DNA of 64,000 nt from Lactobacillus hominis DSM 23910 = CRBIP 24.179 (GTDB taxonomy: Bacteria > Bacillota > Bacilli > Lactobacillales > Lactobacillaceae), in the NCBI RefSeq assembly GCF_000296835.1, contig NZ_CAKE01000025.1, forward strand, positions 1 to 64,000, read 5' to 3'. Shown in pieces: positions 45,932 through 55,984 of the stretch. The notes under the pieces are model-generated. The model worked only from the letters and a program-made list of their open reading frames with translations. It was not told the DNA's origin and ran no database searches. Position 1 is the first letter of the stretch. Every line of letters starts with the position of its first letter. Made by a program: the position numbers and the translations under genes.

Positions 45932-46681
45932 TTACTTATACATGTATTTTTTAGTGGCCTCTTTAGGATCCATTCCATTGCGGATCTTTAAAGCAAGTTC
46001 AATTGAAACATCCGCAATTATAGATTGTGGATCAATCACATTATAAGGATGATCAGGTGCTTTTTCTTGTGCTAAGGACAATTCAGTACATCCCAGTAAA
46101 ATAACATTGCAACCATATTTATCATGCATTGTTTGCAAAATCTTATGATAAAGATCGTGATCCACAATTCCTTTTTCTTTAATATCAGTGTAAATTAATT
46201 CATTTACCATTGGCTGAATTTCGCTTCCGCCAAGCTCAGCCTTTTTGCCAACACGCTTTAATTCATCCACATATAAGTGATCATAAATTGAACCCTCGGT
46301 CGCAATTAAACCAATTTTTTCTTCTTTTGGAAAATCTTCCACAAACTTATGCACCGCAATTCGCATCATGTGTAAAAATGGCACATCAGTCAATGCAGCT
46401 AGATCATCGTAAAAATAATGGGCTGTGTTACATGGCATCACAAAAAAATCAGGATTTAATTTGGCTTGACCTAAAACGTCTTCTTTTAAATCATAAAAGA
46501 AATTAGGCTTACTATGGTCCTTAATATAAGCAGTTCGATCAGGAATCTGAGCATCATTTACCAAAATATAATTCAAATAATCTTGGTCTTTGTTGATTTT
46601 AACGCGATGGTTAATTAAGCGAACATAACTTTCAGTCGCAATTGTACCCATCCCGCCGATAATTGAGAAAAAATGCTTCAT
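45932..46681 (-). CDS. racD: Aspartate/glutamate racemase
   Basis: A 249-residue cofactor-independent racemase. The two catalytic cysteines are in MPCNTAHYF and LLGCTELSL; it starts with IIGGMGT, typical of the aspartate racemase branch. It follows murE by 12 bases. Lactobacilli with L-Lys peptidoglycan use D-Asp for the cross-bridge, so this enzyme most likely supplies that D-Asp. Confidence 0.88.
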   Translation of the reverse strand: MKHFFSIIGGMGTIATESYVRLINHRVKINKDQDYLNYILVNDAQIPDRTAYIKDHSKPNFFYDLKEDVLGQAKLNPDFFVMPCNTAHYFYDDLAALTDVPFLHMMRIAVHKFVEDFPKEEKIGLIATEGSIYDHLYVDELKRVGKKAELGGSEIQPMVNELIYTDIKEKGIVDHDLYHKILQTMHDKYGCNVILLGCTELSLAQEKAPDHPYNVIDPQSIIADVSIELALKIRNGMDPKEATKKYMYK

Positions 46682-46693
46682 CTTATGTCCTAA

Positions 46694-48271
46694 CTAGTTT
46701 TCTTTATCTGCATCTTTTTCTAATTCGTTGATAACTCTTTCAGCAACCTTGATATCAGTTGGATATGGAGTATCTACGCCGCGGATCTTTTGGAAAGGAT
46801 CTGCACCTTTACCACAGATTAAAACAATATCGTCTTTATTAGCCATAGCAATAGCATCATGAATAGCCTTTTCACGATCTAATTCTATCGTTACATCAAC
46901 TTTAGTATGGTCAATGCCAGCATCGATTTCTTCAGCGATATCTTGTGGATCTTCAAATCCCGGATCATCTGTAGTTAAAAATGCCTTATCTGCATAAGCA
47001 GTTAAACTTTCGCTAAAGCCAGGTCTACGTGATACGCCTTTATCTCCAGGAGCTCCAACAACTACGATAATCTTAGGGTTGTTGAATTCTTTCTTCATAA
47101 AGCTCATTAACGCCATCATTGAGGCCTTGTTATGGGCGTAATCCACAATGACTGTGCCGTGACCATCTGAAGGCAAAGCTTCCATACGTCCTGGAATAGT
47201 AACGTGACGAATTCCCTTAGCGCATTGGTCATGATTTTCGCCGGCAAGTCCAGCCCCAATAATTGCGGCAGTACCGTTCATTTCATTAAAGTCACCAATC
47301 ATTTGCAAAGTATATGCGCCAGCAATTGGTAATTTTTTAGCTTTTTCAGAAGCACAAAATAGCTTAAATTTAGTTTCAACCATGTCAGTTTCAACTGATT
47401 GGAAGCGGAAATCAATTGGTTGTTTTAAATTAGGATTTTCAAAGTCGTTGCTTGAAAATAGATAAATACTATCTGGATTAGTAGTTGTGGTTGCTGCTGC
47501 ATAGATCTCATCAAAATGATCAGACATTGCATTAATAATACACTTACGCGAGTTAACCATTAATTGCAATTTGCAATGCAAGTAATCCGCAAAGTTAGGG
47601 TGTTCATTTGGTCCAATATGGTCTGGCGTGATATTTAAGAAAAAGCCTAAGTCATAAGTTAAACCAAATACACGATTCTTCTTATATGCCTGACTAGAAA
47701 CTTCCATTACCAAGTGAGTCATACCATTATCAACAGCAGTTCTCATATCGCGGAACAAGTCCAAACTTTCAGGCGTAGTTAGGCTTGACTTGAAGCGATC
47801 TTCAGGCTTAGGACCTACTACATCATCCACTGATGAAATCAAAGCAGTGCGTCCGCCATTAATTTCATCAAGCATCCCTTTCAAAAAGTATGCTGAAGTG
47901 GTTTTTCCCTTGGTACCAGTGAAGGCAACAACATATAAGTCATCTTGCGGAAATCTAAAGAAGGCTGCTGACAATAATGCCATTGCCTTTGATACGTCAC
48001 GTACAATTAAGGCATGCATTCCCTTACCTTCTGGATAAGGCTGCTCTGCAACGTAACAAATTGCGCCGTTTTCTTTTGCCATTGACAAATAAGTTGGTCT
48101 AAAACCGGCTCCCTTACAGAAAAATAAGGTGTTAGTTTTAATATCACGTGAGTCATAAGAAATGTAGTCCATCTTAGTTGGAACTGCATCTTGAACAGCA
48201 CTTGACTTAAGCAAATGATGCTCTTTCAAGATTAAAATACACGTATTTAATGTAATGCTAGATTCGCTCAT
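46694..48271 (-). CDS. murE: UDP-MurNAc-tripeptide synthetase MurE
   Basis: A 525-residue Mur ligase that adds the third amino acid to UDP-MurNAc-L-Ala-D-Glu. ATP-binding GTKGKTTSAYF near residue 120, the central domain with VMEVSSQAYKKNRVFG, and the C-terminal domain with DYAHNKASM and LTTDDPGFEDP. The DNPR motif of diaminopimelate-adding enzymes is missing, so L-lysine is the likely substrate. It precedes racD, tying precursor synthesis to D-Asp supply, and follows a two-component system on the same strand. Confidence 0.9.
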   Translation of the reverse strand: MSESSITLNTCILILKEHHLLKSSAVQDAVPTKMDYISYDSRDIKTNTLFFCKGAGFRPTYLSMAKENGAICYVAEQPYPEGKGMHALIVRDVSKAMALLSAAFFRFPQDDLYVVAFTGTKGKTTSAYFLKGMLDEINGGRTALISSVDDVVGPKPEDRFKSSLTTPESLDLFRDMRTAVDNGMTHLVMEVSSQAYKKNRVFGLTYDLGFFLNITPDHIGPNEHPNFADYLHCKLQLMVNSRKCIINAMSDHFDEIYAAATTTTNPDSIYLFSSNDFENPNLKQPIDFRFQSVETDMVETKFKLFCASEKAKKLPIAGAYTLQMIGDFNEMNGTAAIIGAGLAGENHDQCAKGIRHVTIPGRMEALPSDGHGTVIVDYAHNKASMMALMSFMKKEFNNPKIIVVVGAPGDKGVSRRPGFSESLTAYADKAFLTTDDPGFEDPQDIAEEIDAGIDHTKVDVTIELDREKAIHDAIAMANKDDIVLICGKGADPFQKIRGVDTPYPTDIKVAERVINELEKDADKEN

Positions 48272-48320
48272 TATTTCTCTCCAAATTTAAATCAATTCAG
48301 CATAAATTATAGCACAACCA

Positions 48321-49472
48321 CTACTGCGCTTGGGGGCCATTTAAAGGTAAACGAATAATAAAACTTGTCAACTTGGCATCAGACTTACAAGTGATTTCAC
48401 CGCCATGCAAGGCAACAATACTTTGAGTAATTGCAAGGCCCAATCCAGTACCGCCAGTTTTTAGATTTCGCGAAGTTTCCACACGGTAAAAACGTTCAAA
48501 AATTTTCTTCAAAGATTTGGCTGGAATTTGTTCACCATTATTTTCAACGCGTAATTCTACTTGGTCGTTATTAACCTTATTGGCAATTAAACTAATCTTT
48601 GTCGCGCCATGGCCATACTTAAGAGCATTAGAAATAAGGTTATTTAACACACGCACAATCATTTTAGCGTCTGCTTGAATAGTTAAATCATGCGGGCGAC
48701 AAATAACTTCAAAACCAATATTTTTCTTTTCAGCTTCTAATTCAAATCCAGCTTCCACTTGTTCGAGCATCGAATTTACATGCAGTGGTGCTAAAACTAA
48801 TTTTGTCTTAGTTGAAGAACGTAAAGTTGTGTATTCAAATAAATCATCTGCTAAAGATTTCATTTGCAAAGCCTTATCATAAGCAATTGCTACGTATTTT
48901 TTGCCATCATCATCGTTAATATTAGGTTGAGTTTTTAAAAGCCCTAAATAGCCAATAATCGATGTCAGTGGCGTGCGAATATCGTGCGAAACGTTCGTAA
49001 TCAAATCATCTTTAGACTGCTCAATCTGTCTTTCTTCTTCCATAGAAGCCACAGTACTATCAACTAAAGCATTGATCGAATCGATAACTTTTTGTAAATC
49101 AGTCTTTACGATAAAAGGAATTCGATGATCTAAGTGACCGTCCGCAATATAGTGCAGCTCGCTAATTACATGCCGCAGCTGCATTTGGTGATAGCGTCTA
49201 ATTAAACGCCAATACACTACAATCGCATCAAAAATCAGCATGATAATAATAAAGCCACGCTGCCAAGACCACAAATGTGCGCCATTCCACAAGGTAATCG
49301 TCTTTTTTAGAAAATAGATACTATTTTCTAAACGCGGATCATTTAAAACAGCTAAATTAATTAAGATAACTATGGATAAATTGAGTAGCAGTAAAAGAAT
49401 AACCGTAATTACTCCTTCACCAAATAATTCACTTTTTTCCCTGGTAGTTAATTTAACTTTTTGTCTTTTCAT
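48321..49472 (-). CDS. Sensor histidine kinase
   Basis: A 383-residue membrane kinase. Helices at about 18-40 and 70-90 frame a short outside loop of about 25-30 residues, followed by a HAMP-like region, a dimerisation domain with NVSHDIRTPLTSIIGY (phospho-His in SHD), and an ATPase domain with NNLISNALKYG and TGGTGLGLAITQ. The tiny sensor loop resembles VanS/YkoH-type or intramembrane-sensing kinases. It is four bases downstream of its response regulator. The signal is unknown. Confidence 0.9.
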   Translation of the reverse strand: MKRQKVKLTTREKSELFGEGVITVILLLLLNLSIVILINLAVLNDPRLENSIYFLKKTITLWNGAHLWSWQRGFIIIMLIFDAIVVYWRLIRRYHQMQLRHVISELHYIADGHLDHRIPFIVKTDLQKVIDSINALVDSTVASMEEERQIEQSKDDLITNVSHDIRTPLTSIIGYLGLLKTQPNINDDDGKKYVAIAYDKALQMKSLADDLFEYTTLRSSTKTKLVLAPLHVNSMLEQVEAGFELEAEKKNIGFEVICRPHDLTIQADAKMIVRVLNNLISNALKYGHGATKISLIANKVNNDQVELRVENNGEQIPAKSLKKIFERFYRVETSRNLKTGGTGLGLAITQSIVALHGGEITCKSDAKLTSFIIRLPLNGPQAQ

Positions 49473-49475
49473 TGG

Positions 49476-50162
49476 CTAAGCTTCTACTTTGTATCCTACG
49501 CCCCATACAGTCTGAATAACTTCTTCGCCATTAGTTGCTTTTTGAATCTTATCACGTAAGTGCGATACGTGAACCATAACAGTCTTAGCTGAAACAACTG
49601 ATTCTTGCTGCCATACGCGTTCAAAAATTTCATCAGCGCTAAATACGCGGTTAGGGTGACTAGCAAGCATATATAAGATTCCAAACTCTAATGCAGTTAA
49701 CTGAATCGTTGTGCCATCGATAGTTTTAACTTCATGAGAGTCTTTATTAATAATTAAAGGTCCAACTTCCAAAATATCTGGCTTATCAGTCTTAACTTCT
49801 TTTTGGCTTCTACGCAAAAGCGATCTAACTCTAGCCATAACTTCTAGTGGATTAAATGGTTTTACCACATAGTCATCAGCCCCGGTAATAAGGCCTTGAA
49901 TTTTATCCATATCGCCAGTTTTAGCAGAAACTACCAAAATTGGAATTTCAGAATCTTTTCTAACTTCTTTGATTACTTCAATACCTGACATTTGTGGCAT
50001 CATGATATCCAAAATCATACATGCAATATCGGGATTAGTAGATAATTTTGTTAATGCTTCTTTCCCGCTGTAAGCAGCTAAAGGCTCATAGCCTTCATTT
50101 TTTAGATAGATACTTAAAAGTTCTACAATTTCCTTATCATCATCAACGACTAAGATTTTCAT
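49476..50162 (-). CDS. OmpR-family response regulator
   Basis: A 228-residue regulator. The receiver domain has DDDKE, phospho-acceptor Asp near residue 52 in MILDIMMP and the conserved Lys in VKPF; the C-terminal winged helix contains LTALEFGILYMLASHPNRVFS and the VWGVGYKVE end. It forms a pair with the kinase behind it. The gene order regulator-kinase-murE-racD on one strand with small gaps suggests it may influence envelope synthesis. Confidence 0.92.
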   Translation of the reverse strand: MKILVVDDDKEIVELLSIYLKNEGYEPLAAYSGKEALTKLSTNPDIACMILDIMMPQMSGIEVIKEVRKDSEIPILVVSAKTGDMDKIQGLITGADDYVVKPFNPLEVMARVRSLLRRSQKEVKTDKPDILEVGPLIINKDSHEVKTIDGTTIQLTALEFGILYMLASHPNRVFSADEIFERVWQQESVVSAKTVMVHVSHLRDKIQKATNGEEVIQTVWGVGYKVEA

Positions 50163-50271
50163 AGAGATAAATCCTCCCTACTATGAATTATATTTCGTTA
50201 AAACTTATTAATAATATTTTACATATTTTTTGTAGCTAAACTAAAAATAGCGTCTTCCTTAATAAAATTAT

Positions 50272-50305
50272 AAAAAAAGATGTGCACTTTGAGCACATCT
50301 TTTTA
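50272..50305 (-). terminator. Terminator after the exporter operon
   Basis: AAAAGATGTGC and GCACATCTTTT are perfect arms overlapping the stop codon of the second exporter gene, followed on the minus strand by a T-run. Confidence 0.87.
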
Positions 50306-52159
50306 TTGGATTTCACGTTTTCCTGTATATAGTTCGTAATAGTAACCTTTTTGTGCCAGCAATTCTTGCTGATTACCACGTTCAATAATTCGACCATGAT
50401 CAAGTACCAAAATTAAATCTGAATTTACAATAGTTGAAAGTCTGTGGGCTATTACGAAACTTGTTCTTCCAGCAAGCAAGTTGTCCATCCCTGCTTGAAC
50501 CATTTTCTCAGTTCGAGTATCAATACTTGAAGTGGCCTCATCTAGAATCATTACCGGTTCATCAGCAATCATCGCACGGGCAATACTCAAAAGTTGCTTT
50601 TGACCTTGAGATAAGTCACTACCATCCCCATCAATGACAGTTTCATAACCATGATCAAGCTCATGAATAAATTCATCAGCATGAGCCAAACGAGCTGCCT
50701 GATAAACTTCATCATCACTGGCATCCGGTTTACCAAAACGGATATTATCCATAATCGTTCCTGTAAACAAGTGCGTTTCTTGTAAAACAATCGATAATGA
50801 ATGACGCAAATCGTCTTTTCTAATTTGAGAAATTGGAATACCGTCATAAGTGATCGTACCTGAGTCAATTTCATAAAAACGATTAAGCATGTTAGAAATA
50901 GTGGTCTTACCGGCACCCGTCTCACCTACTAAGGCAACTTTCATACCAGGCTTGGCATTAATATTAATATCATGTAAAATCGGATGTCCTGGAACATAGG
51001 AGAAGTTTACGTGGTCAAAAATAATATGGCCCTTGATTGGAACTTTCTTAATTTGACCGTCTTTTTCAGGAACATTCCAGTACCATTGACCTTTGACTTT
51101 TTCATCCTTAGAAATAATGACATCGCCATTATCAACTTCAGAAGGTTGGTCTAGTAATTCAAAGATTCGATTAGATCCGGCTAATGCCAAAACAATTGAG
51201 TTCAACTGCTGTGAAATTTGAGAAATTGGCATTGCGAATGATCTTGATAATTGCAAGAATGATGCAATTGCACCCAATGTTAACGGAGCCCAGCCATTAA
51301 TTGCAGCCGCGCCTCCTAAAAAGGCAATCAAAACGTAGAGTAAATTCCCCATATTACCCATAATTGGGAACAAAATTGTGGCATAAGTGTTGGCTTTTCC
51401 GGAAGCTTGTCTTAATTCATCATTGAATCCATCAAAACCTGCTTTAGATTGTGGCTCGTGTGAAAAGACCTTGATGACTTTCAAACCATTAAGCATTTCT
51501 TCATCGTAGCCATTGATTTGTCCTAATTTTTTTTGCTGAACTTTAAAGTAATAACTAGATTTTGTAGTTAAGAATTTTACAATACCAATTGAAAGGGCAA
51601 AGATTAAAAATGAAAACAGAGTTAATTGCCAGCTCAAAGAAAACATTGCAATCACTACAAAAATTAAACTCAAAGATGAATTAATAAATTGTGGAATAGA
51701 CTGCGAAATCATTTGCATCAAAGTATCAATATCATTAGTATATCTACTCATGATGTCGCCGTAGTTATTTTGGTCAAAATAAGAAATTGGCAGTGACTCC
51801 ATGTGAGCAAACATTTTATTTCTAATGTTAAATTGAACCTTTTGAGCTAATATGGCCATCAAAACATTAAATAAATAGCCTGCCAGTACCCCAATTAAGA
51901 ATACGCAACCCATAAACAATACTGCATCAAGTAAAGGCGTATAGTTTGGATTGCTTTGGCGAGTAAGTGGAACAATATATTGGTCAATTAAACGCTCAAT
52001 AAATAGCGATCCATAAACCGCTGCACCAGCACTAAGCACAATACTGATCATTGAAATAATCAGCATCGCTGGAGAAGTGCGATAAACAACTTTTAATAAA
52101 CGGCCTAAGACTTGTTTATGATTGCCTTTAGCTTTATTTTGAGTTTGTGTTTGATCCAT
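50303..52159 (-). CDS. Heterodimeric ABC exporter subunit (LmrD-like)
   Basis: A 618-residue half transporter with six N-terminal helices and an ABC domain with Walker A GETGAGKTT, signature LSQGQKQ and canonical Walker B MILDEATSSID with catalytic Glu. It carries the competent catalytic residues of the pair and lies nine bases behind its partner. Family members export drugs or lipids. Confidence 0.9.
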   Translation of the reverse strand: MDQTQTQNKAKGNHKQVLGRLLKVVYRTSPAMLIISMISIVLSAGAAVYGSLFIERLIDQYIVPLTRQSNPNYTPLLDAVLFMGCVFLIGVLAGYLFNVLMAILAQKVQFNIRNKMFAHMESLPISYFDQNNYGDIMSRYTNDIDTLMQMISQSIPQFINSSLSLIFVVIAMFSLSWQLTLFSFLIFALSIGIVKFLTTKSSYYFKVQQKKLGQINGYDEEMLNGLKVIKVFSHEPQSKAGFDGFNDELRQASGKANTYATILFPIMGNMGNLLYVLIAFLGGAAAINGWAPLTLGAIASFLQLSRSFAMPISQISQQLNSIVLALAGSNRIFELLDQPSEVDNGDVIISKDEKVKGQWYWNVPEKDGQIKKVPIKGHIIFDHVNFSYVPGHPILHDININAKPGMKVALVGETGAGKTTISNMLNRFYEIDSGTITYDGIPISQIRKDDLRHSLSIVLQETHLFTGTIMDNIRFGKPDASDDEVYQAARLAHADEFIHELDHGYETVIDGDGSDLSQGQKQLLSIARAMIADEPVMILDEATSSIDTRTEKMVQAGMDNLLAGRTSFVIAHRLSTIVNSDLILVLDHGRIIERGNQQELLAQKGYYYELYTGKREIQ

Positions 52160-52168
52160 TTATCTCAC

Positions 52169-53893
52169 CTACTTTCCTTGATCGTCTTGGTAAGTTGCAA
52201 TTGAACGATAAAGTTCATTCTTCTTCATCAATTCATCATGCGTACCAATATCTTCAATCTTACCGTGGTTCATGACAATAATTCTGTCAGAATCCTTAAT
52301 TGAAACAATTCTTTGCGAAATAATAATCTTCGTTGTTTCTGGCATATCATCGCGCAAGGCTAAACGAATCTCTCTTTCAGTGTTGGTATCAACAGCCGAA
52401 GTAGAATCATCCAAAATCAAAATCTTTGGATTCTTTAACAATGCTCGAGCAATAGTAATACGCTGTTTTTGTCCACCAGAAACGTTGTTTCCGCCTTGTT
52501 CAACCATTGTGTCATAGCCATCTGGCATTTCGCGGATAAAGCCATCTGCGTGAGCAACCTTAGCTGCAGCTACCACTTGTTCATCAGTCGCATCTTCATT
52601 ACCCCATTTGAGGTTTTCTTTAACAGTGCCTGAGAACAAAACATTGTTTTGTAAAACCATGGCCACATTATCACGCAAAGTCTTTAAATCATAAGACTTA
52701 ACGTTATGTCCTCCAACTCTTACAGCACCAGAAGTTGCATCATAAAGTCGCGGAATCATCGATACTAAAGTAGATTTAGAAGAACCAGTTTCACCGATAA
52801 TTCCGATAGTTTCACCAGGTCTAATTCTTAAATTAATATCATCTAAAGCCAAGTGCTTTTCACCAGGTTCGTACTTAAAGTTAACGTGGTCAAAAACAAT
52901 CTCACCATTAGTAACGTCTCTTAATGGCTTTCTTGGGTTTTCAATTGCAGGTTCTTCAGTTAAAACGTCCGCAATACGCTTACCACTAGCGTTTGAAATA
53001 ACCAATTGCGTTGCAATCATGGCCAAAATATTCAAACTAAATAAAACTGAGTTTGAATATGAAAACATTGACACTAATTGTCCAGTCTGCAGGCTGCCAC
53101 CCACAATTTCTTTAGCACCAAACCAAGAAATAAGCAGCATCGACAAGTCCAAAATAAATGTCAATAGTGGTACGTTAAGCGACATGATCTTTTGTGCGGC
53201 TGAAAAAAGCTTATAAATAAATCCAGTAGATTCTTCAGCTTTTTCAATTTGAGATTCTTCTTGAACATAAGTCTTAACTTCACGAATCCCACGTACGTTT
53301 TCACGAACAACTTGGTTTAAAGAGTCATATCCCTTAAAAATTCTTGGGAAATATGGATAAGCACTTTTAATGATTAAAAATAATCCAATAACTAGAATTG
53401 GTCCTAAAACTACGAAGACTAATGCTAAACGTGGGCTTACAATAAATGACATGATAATTGAGAAAATCAACATCAATGGAGCACGTACGGCAATTCTAAT
53501 TAGCATTTGATAAGCATTCTGCACGTTAGTTACGTCAGTAGTTAATCTTGTAACCAAACTTGCACTTGAAAACTTATCGATATTTTCAAAAGAAAAATCT
53601 TGAATATGATAAAACATATCCTTACGTAAATTGGCGGCAAATCCTGCGGCTGCATGTGCAGCCACATAACTTGCAGCTGCCCCAGTAGCTAGAGAAAGCA
53701 AGGTAATTACAAAGAGAATGAATCCCCACTTATTAATGTAGCCCATATTTCCTTTCATAATTCCGTTATCAATTAAAATACCTACCAAATATGGAATCAG
53801 CATTTCAATTAACGCTTCAATGGCTACCAAAACTGGCGATGTCAATGACAACTTCTTGTATTGTCGAATTGACTTTCGCAACGTATTAACCAT
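52169..53893 (-). CDS. Heterodimeric ABC exporter subunit (LmrC-like)
   Basis: A 574-residue half transporter with six helices and an ABC domain: Walker A GETGSSKST, signature VSGGQKQR and Walker B LILDDSTSAVD. The Asp in place of the catalytic Glu marks the degenerate half of LmrCD/BmrCD-type heterodimers. It is transcribed first, with a possible attenuator hairpin in its leader (53931-53960). Confidence 0.9.
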   Translation of the reverse strand: MVNTLRKSIRQYKKLSLTSPVLVAIEALIEMLIPYLVGILIDNGIMKGNMGYINKWGFILFVITLLSLATGAAASYVAAHAAAGFAANLRKDMFYHIQDFSFENIDKFSSASLVTRLTTDVTNVQNAYQMLIRIAVRAPLMLIFSIIMSFIVSPRLALVFVVLGPILVIGLFLIIKSAYPYFPRIFKGYDSLNQVVRENVRGIREVKTYVQEESQIEKAEESTGFIYKLFSAAQKIMSLNVPLLTFILDLSMLLISWFGAKEIVGGSLQTGQLVSMFSYSNSVLFSLNILAMIATQLVISNASGKRIADVLTEEPAIENPRKPLRDVTNGEIVFDHVNFKYEPGEKHLALDDINLRIRPGETIGIIGETGSSKSTLVSMIPRLYDATSGAVRVGGHNVKSYDLKTLRDNVAMVLQNNVLFSGTVKENLKWGNEDATDEQVVAAAKVAHADGFIREMPDGYDTMVEQGGNNVSGGQKQRITIARALLKNPKILILDDSTSAVDTNTEREIRLALRDDMPETTKIIISQRIVSIKDSDRIIVMNHGKIEDIGTHDELMKKNELYRSIATYQDDQGK

Positions 53894-53930
53894 AAACGCC
53901 CTCCTTCTTAAAAACAGTCCTTAAAAACAA

Positions 53931-53960
53931 AATAAATAGACGACTCTGCGCCTATTTATT
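53931..53960 (-). promoter_or_regulatory. Leader hairpin before the exporter operon
   Basis: AATAAATAG and CTATTTATT form a nine-base perfect stem; on the minus strand TTGTTTTT follows. It lies 38 bases before the LmrC-like start. It could end transcription from the DUF1129 gene or act as an attenuator. A longer GAGCTAA/TTAGCTC pairing (53968-54013) lies just upstream. Confidence 0.45.
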
Positions 53961-54022
53961 AGTTTTTGAGCTAACAATAAAACTTACAAAGTAGTTGTTA
54001 ACTTTCTATATTAGCTCTTTTT

Positions 54023-54862
54023 TTATTTTTCGTCACGCTGTCTTGCTTGATCAATACGTGCTTGACGTGCTGGATCAACAATGTGATAGCGTTTTTTTAA
54101 ATAATATCTAACTGCAATTGCAATTCCTGCAAGCACAATTAAAACCCACGGATTAAGCGGCGGATTGATTGTTTGCACAGGTTTTAAACTAGTTGCTGTT
54201 ACCCAAACAAACATTAAAATAATCGAACCAATTCCTCCTAAAACAATTTTCCAGGTAGGTTGACGGTCTGATTTAGGCTTAACCAGCCAATTACTGTAAT
54301 AAGTCATCAGTAATCCTAAGCCAAAGACAAGAGCAATTAAGGTAATAACACCAAGTTGTCCTTGCTTTTGAGCTTTAGGACCAGAGAATAATTCTACTAG
54401 GCCGTAAAGACCACCAAATAGTGCCAAATAAAGCAAGCTGCTGTCAGCTACTTGAAGCCAAAAGTTTTGCTTCACGGGTTTAGCTTTAGGGTGAGCTAAT
54501 TCGTGAGCTTTTTGACTGGGTGCCATTTGATAAAGCGTACTTGCTGGAATTCCCTTATGTTGCGCAATAATGATCTCTGGCAAAATATTATCAATTACTG
54601 GCTCTACTTGATTCATTGAGAAGTTTTCATTATCAAGCAAAAACTTTTCTAAGCGGAAAACGTAGTCTGAATTTTTGTTGCTGAGCTTACTGCGTAATTC
54701 TTTAGGATCAGTATTTTTAATACTTTCTTCTTGATCCGCTTGTTGCGCCCTCTTTTTTAACTTTTCTTGTTGCTCTACATTAGTAGCTTTATTTTTTTTG
54801 CTTTCTTGACTAGCAGCACTTTGGAGATTTTCTTTTTCTTGATCTTTTTTTGAATCCATCAA
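54023..54862 (-). CDS. DUF1129 membrane protein
   Basis: A 279-residue protein. The first 60 residues are a charged, Lys/Glu/Gln-rich tail; a helical soluble domain (65-130, with VEPVIDNILPEIIIAQHKG) precedes four membrane helices (about 150-255). This fits the DUF1129 (YoaR-like) family of lactobacilli, of unknown function. It follows ychF on the same strand and is probably co-transcribed with it. Confidence 0.75.
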   Translation of the reverse strand: MMDSKKDQEKENLQSAASQESKKNKATNVEQQEKLKKRAQQADQEESIKNTDPKELRSKLSNKNSDYVFRLEKFLLDNENFSMNQVEPVIDNILPEIIIAQHKGIPASTLYQMAPSQKAHELAHPKAKPVKQNFWLQVADSSLLYLALFGGLYGLVELFSGPKAQKQGQLGVITLIALVFGLGLLMTYYSNWLVKPKSDRQPTWKIVLGGIGSIILMFVWVTATSLKPVQTINPPLNPWVLIVLAGIAIAVRYYLKKRYHIVDPARQARIDQARQRDEK

Positions 54863-54868
54863 ATTCTC

Positions 54869-55969
54869 CTAAACATTAAATCTAAATTCAATAATATCAC
54901 CGTCTTGAACAACATAATCTTTACCTTCAAGACGAAGTTTTCCGGCTTCCTTGACTTTTTGCATAGTTTCAAGTTGGTCCAAATCATCAAATGAAACAAC
55001 TTCTGCACGAATAAATCCACGTTCAAAATCTGAGTGAATGACACCGGCAACCTGAGGGGCCTTCATTCCTTCATGGAAAGTCCATGCACGAGTTTCAGGA
55101 CCACCAGCAGTAAAGAATGTACGAAGGCCTAAAATGTGGTAGGCAGCCTTAATCAAGCGATCAAGACCAGATTCTTCAACGCCCTCCATTTCCAGAAATT
55201 CTTTTCTTTCATCGTCATCCATTGCAGCAATTTCTTCTTCAGTAGCAGCACTAATACCCAAAGCTTCAGCGTTTTCGCTTTCTGCATGCTTTTTAACGAT
55301 TTGGTAGTACTTGTCGCTTTCTGGATCAGCCATTGAGCTTTCAGCAATATTAGCAACATAAATTACTGGCTTAGAAGTAAGCAAGAACAAGCCCTTAACA
55401 ATCTTTTGTTCATCTTCGTTAAAGTCGATTGAACGAGCTGCTTTTCCTTCTTCAAGAACTGGCTTTAATTTATTCAAAACGGCCATTTCAGCCTTAGCTT
55501 CTTTATCGCCTTGTTGAGCAACCTTTTGAACCTTACCAATACGACGGTTAACTGCATCTAAGTCAGCAATCGCTAATTCTAAGTTAATAGTATTAATGTC
55601 TTCTTCCGGATCAACTTTCCCAGTTACAGAAGTAATGTTGTCATCGTCAAATGCACGAACAACATGGACAATTGCATCAGTTTGACGAATATTTTCAAGG
55701 AATTTATTACCTAAACCTTCGCCTTTTGATGCACCCTTAACTAATCCAGCAATATCAGTAAATTCAAAGGTAGTATGAACGATTTTTTTAGCTGGAATTA
55801 ATTCTTGAATACGAGCTAAACGTGAATCTGGAACTTCAACCATCCCGACGTTTGGTTCAATAGTCGCAAATGGATAGTTTGCCATTTCAGCTCCCGCTTT
55901 AGTGATTGCGTTAAACAAAGTTGACTTTCCTACGTTAGGCAAGCCAACAATACCTGCAGTTAATGCCAT
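54869..55969 (-). CDS. ychF: Ribosome-binding ATPase YchF (OLA1 family)
   Basis: A 366-residue P-loop protein: GLPNVGKST at 8-16, FTDIAGLV as G3 and the atypical NIAE as G4, which gives preference for ATP over GTP. A coiled-coil insert (about 125-165) and a C-terminal TGS domain with GFIRAEVVSFDDL follow. It binds ribosomes and affects stress responses. The usual neighbour downstream of the parB-DUF951 block in lactobacilli. Confidence 0.95.
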   Translation of the reverse strand: MALTAGIVGLPNVGKSTLFNAITKAGAEMANYPFATIEPNVGMVEVPDSRLARIQELIPAKKIVHTTFEFTDIAGLVKGASKGEGLGNKFLENIRQTDAIVHVVRAFDDDNITSVTGKVDPEEDINTINLELAIADLDAVNRRIGKVQKVAQQGDKEAKAEMAVLNKLKPVLEEGKAARSIDFNEDEQKIVKGLFLLTSKPVIYVANIAESSMADPESDKYYQIVKKHAESENAEALGISAATEEEIAAMDDDERKEFLEMEGVEESGLDRLIKAAYHILGLRTFFTAGGPETRAWTFHEGMKAPQVAGVIHSDFERGFIRAEVVSFDDLDQLETMQKVKEAGKLRLEGKDYVVQDGDIIEFRFNV

Positions 55970-55984
55970 TTCTTTCTCCTTTAT

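Noticed and set aside
46210-46506. 98-codon plus-strand ORF inside racD
   Set aside because: Antisense shadow of a racemase with both catalytic cysteines intact.
52169-53893. Inactivated ABC exporter subunit
   Set aside because: The Asp in place of the catalytic Glu is normal for one half of heterodimeric exporters; the rest of the gene is intact.
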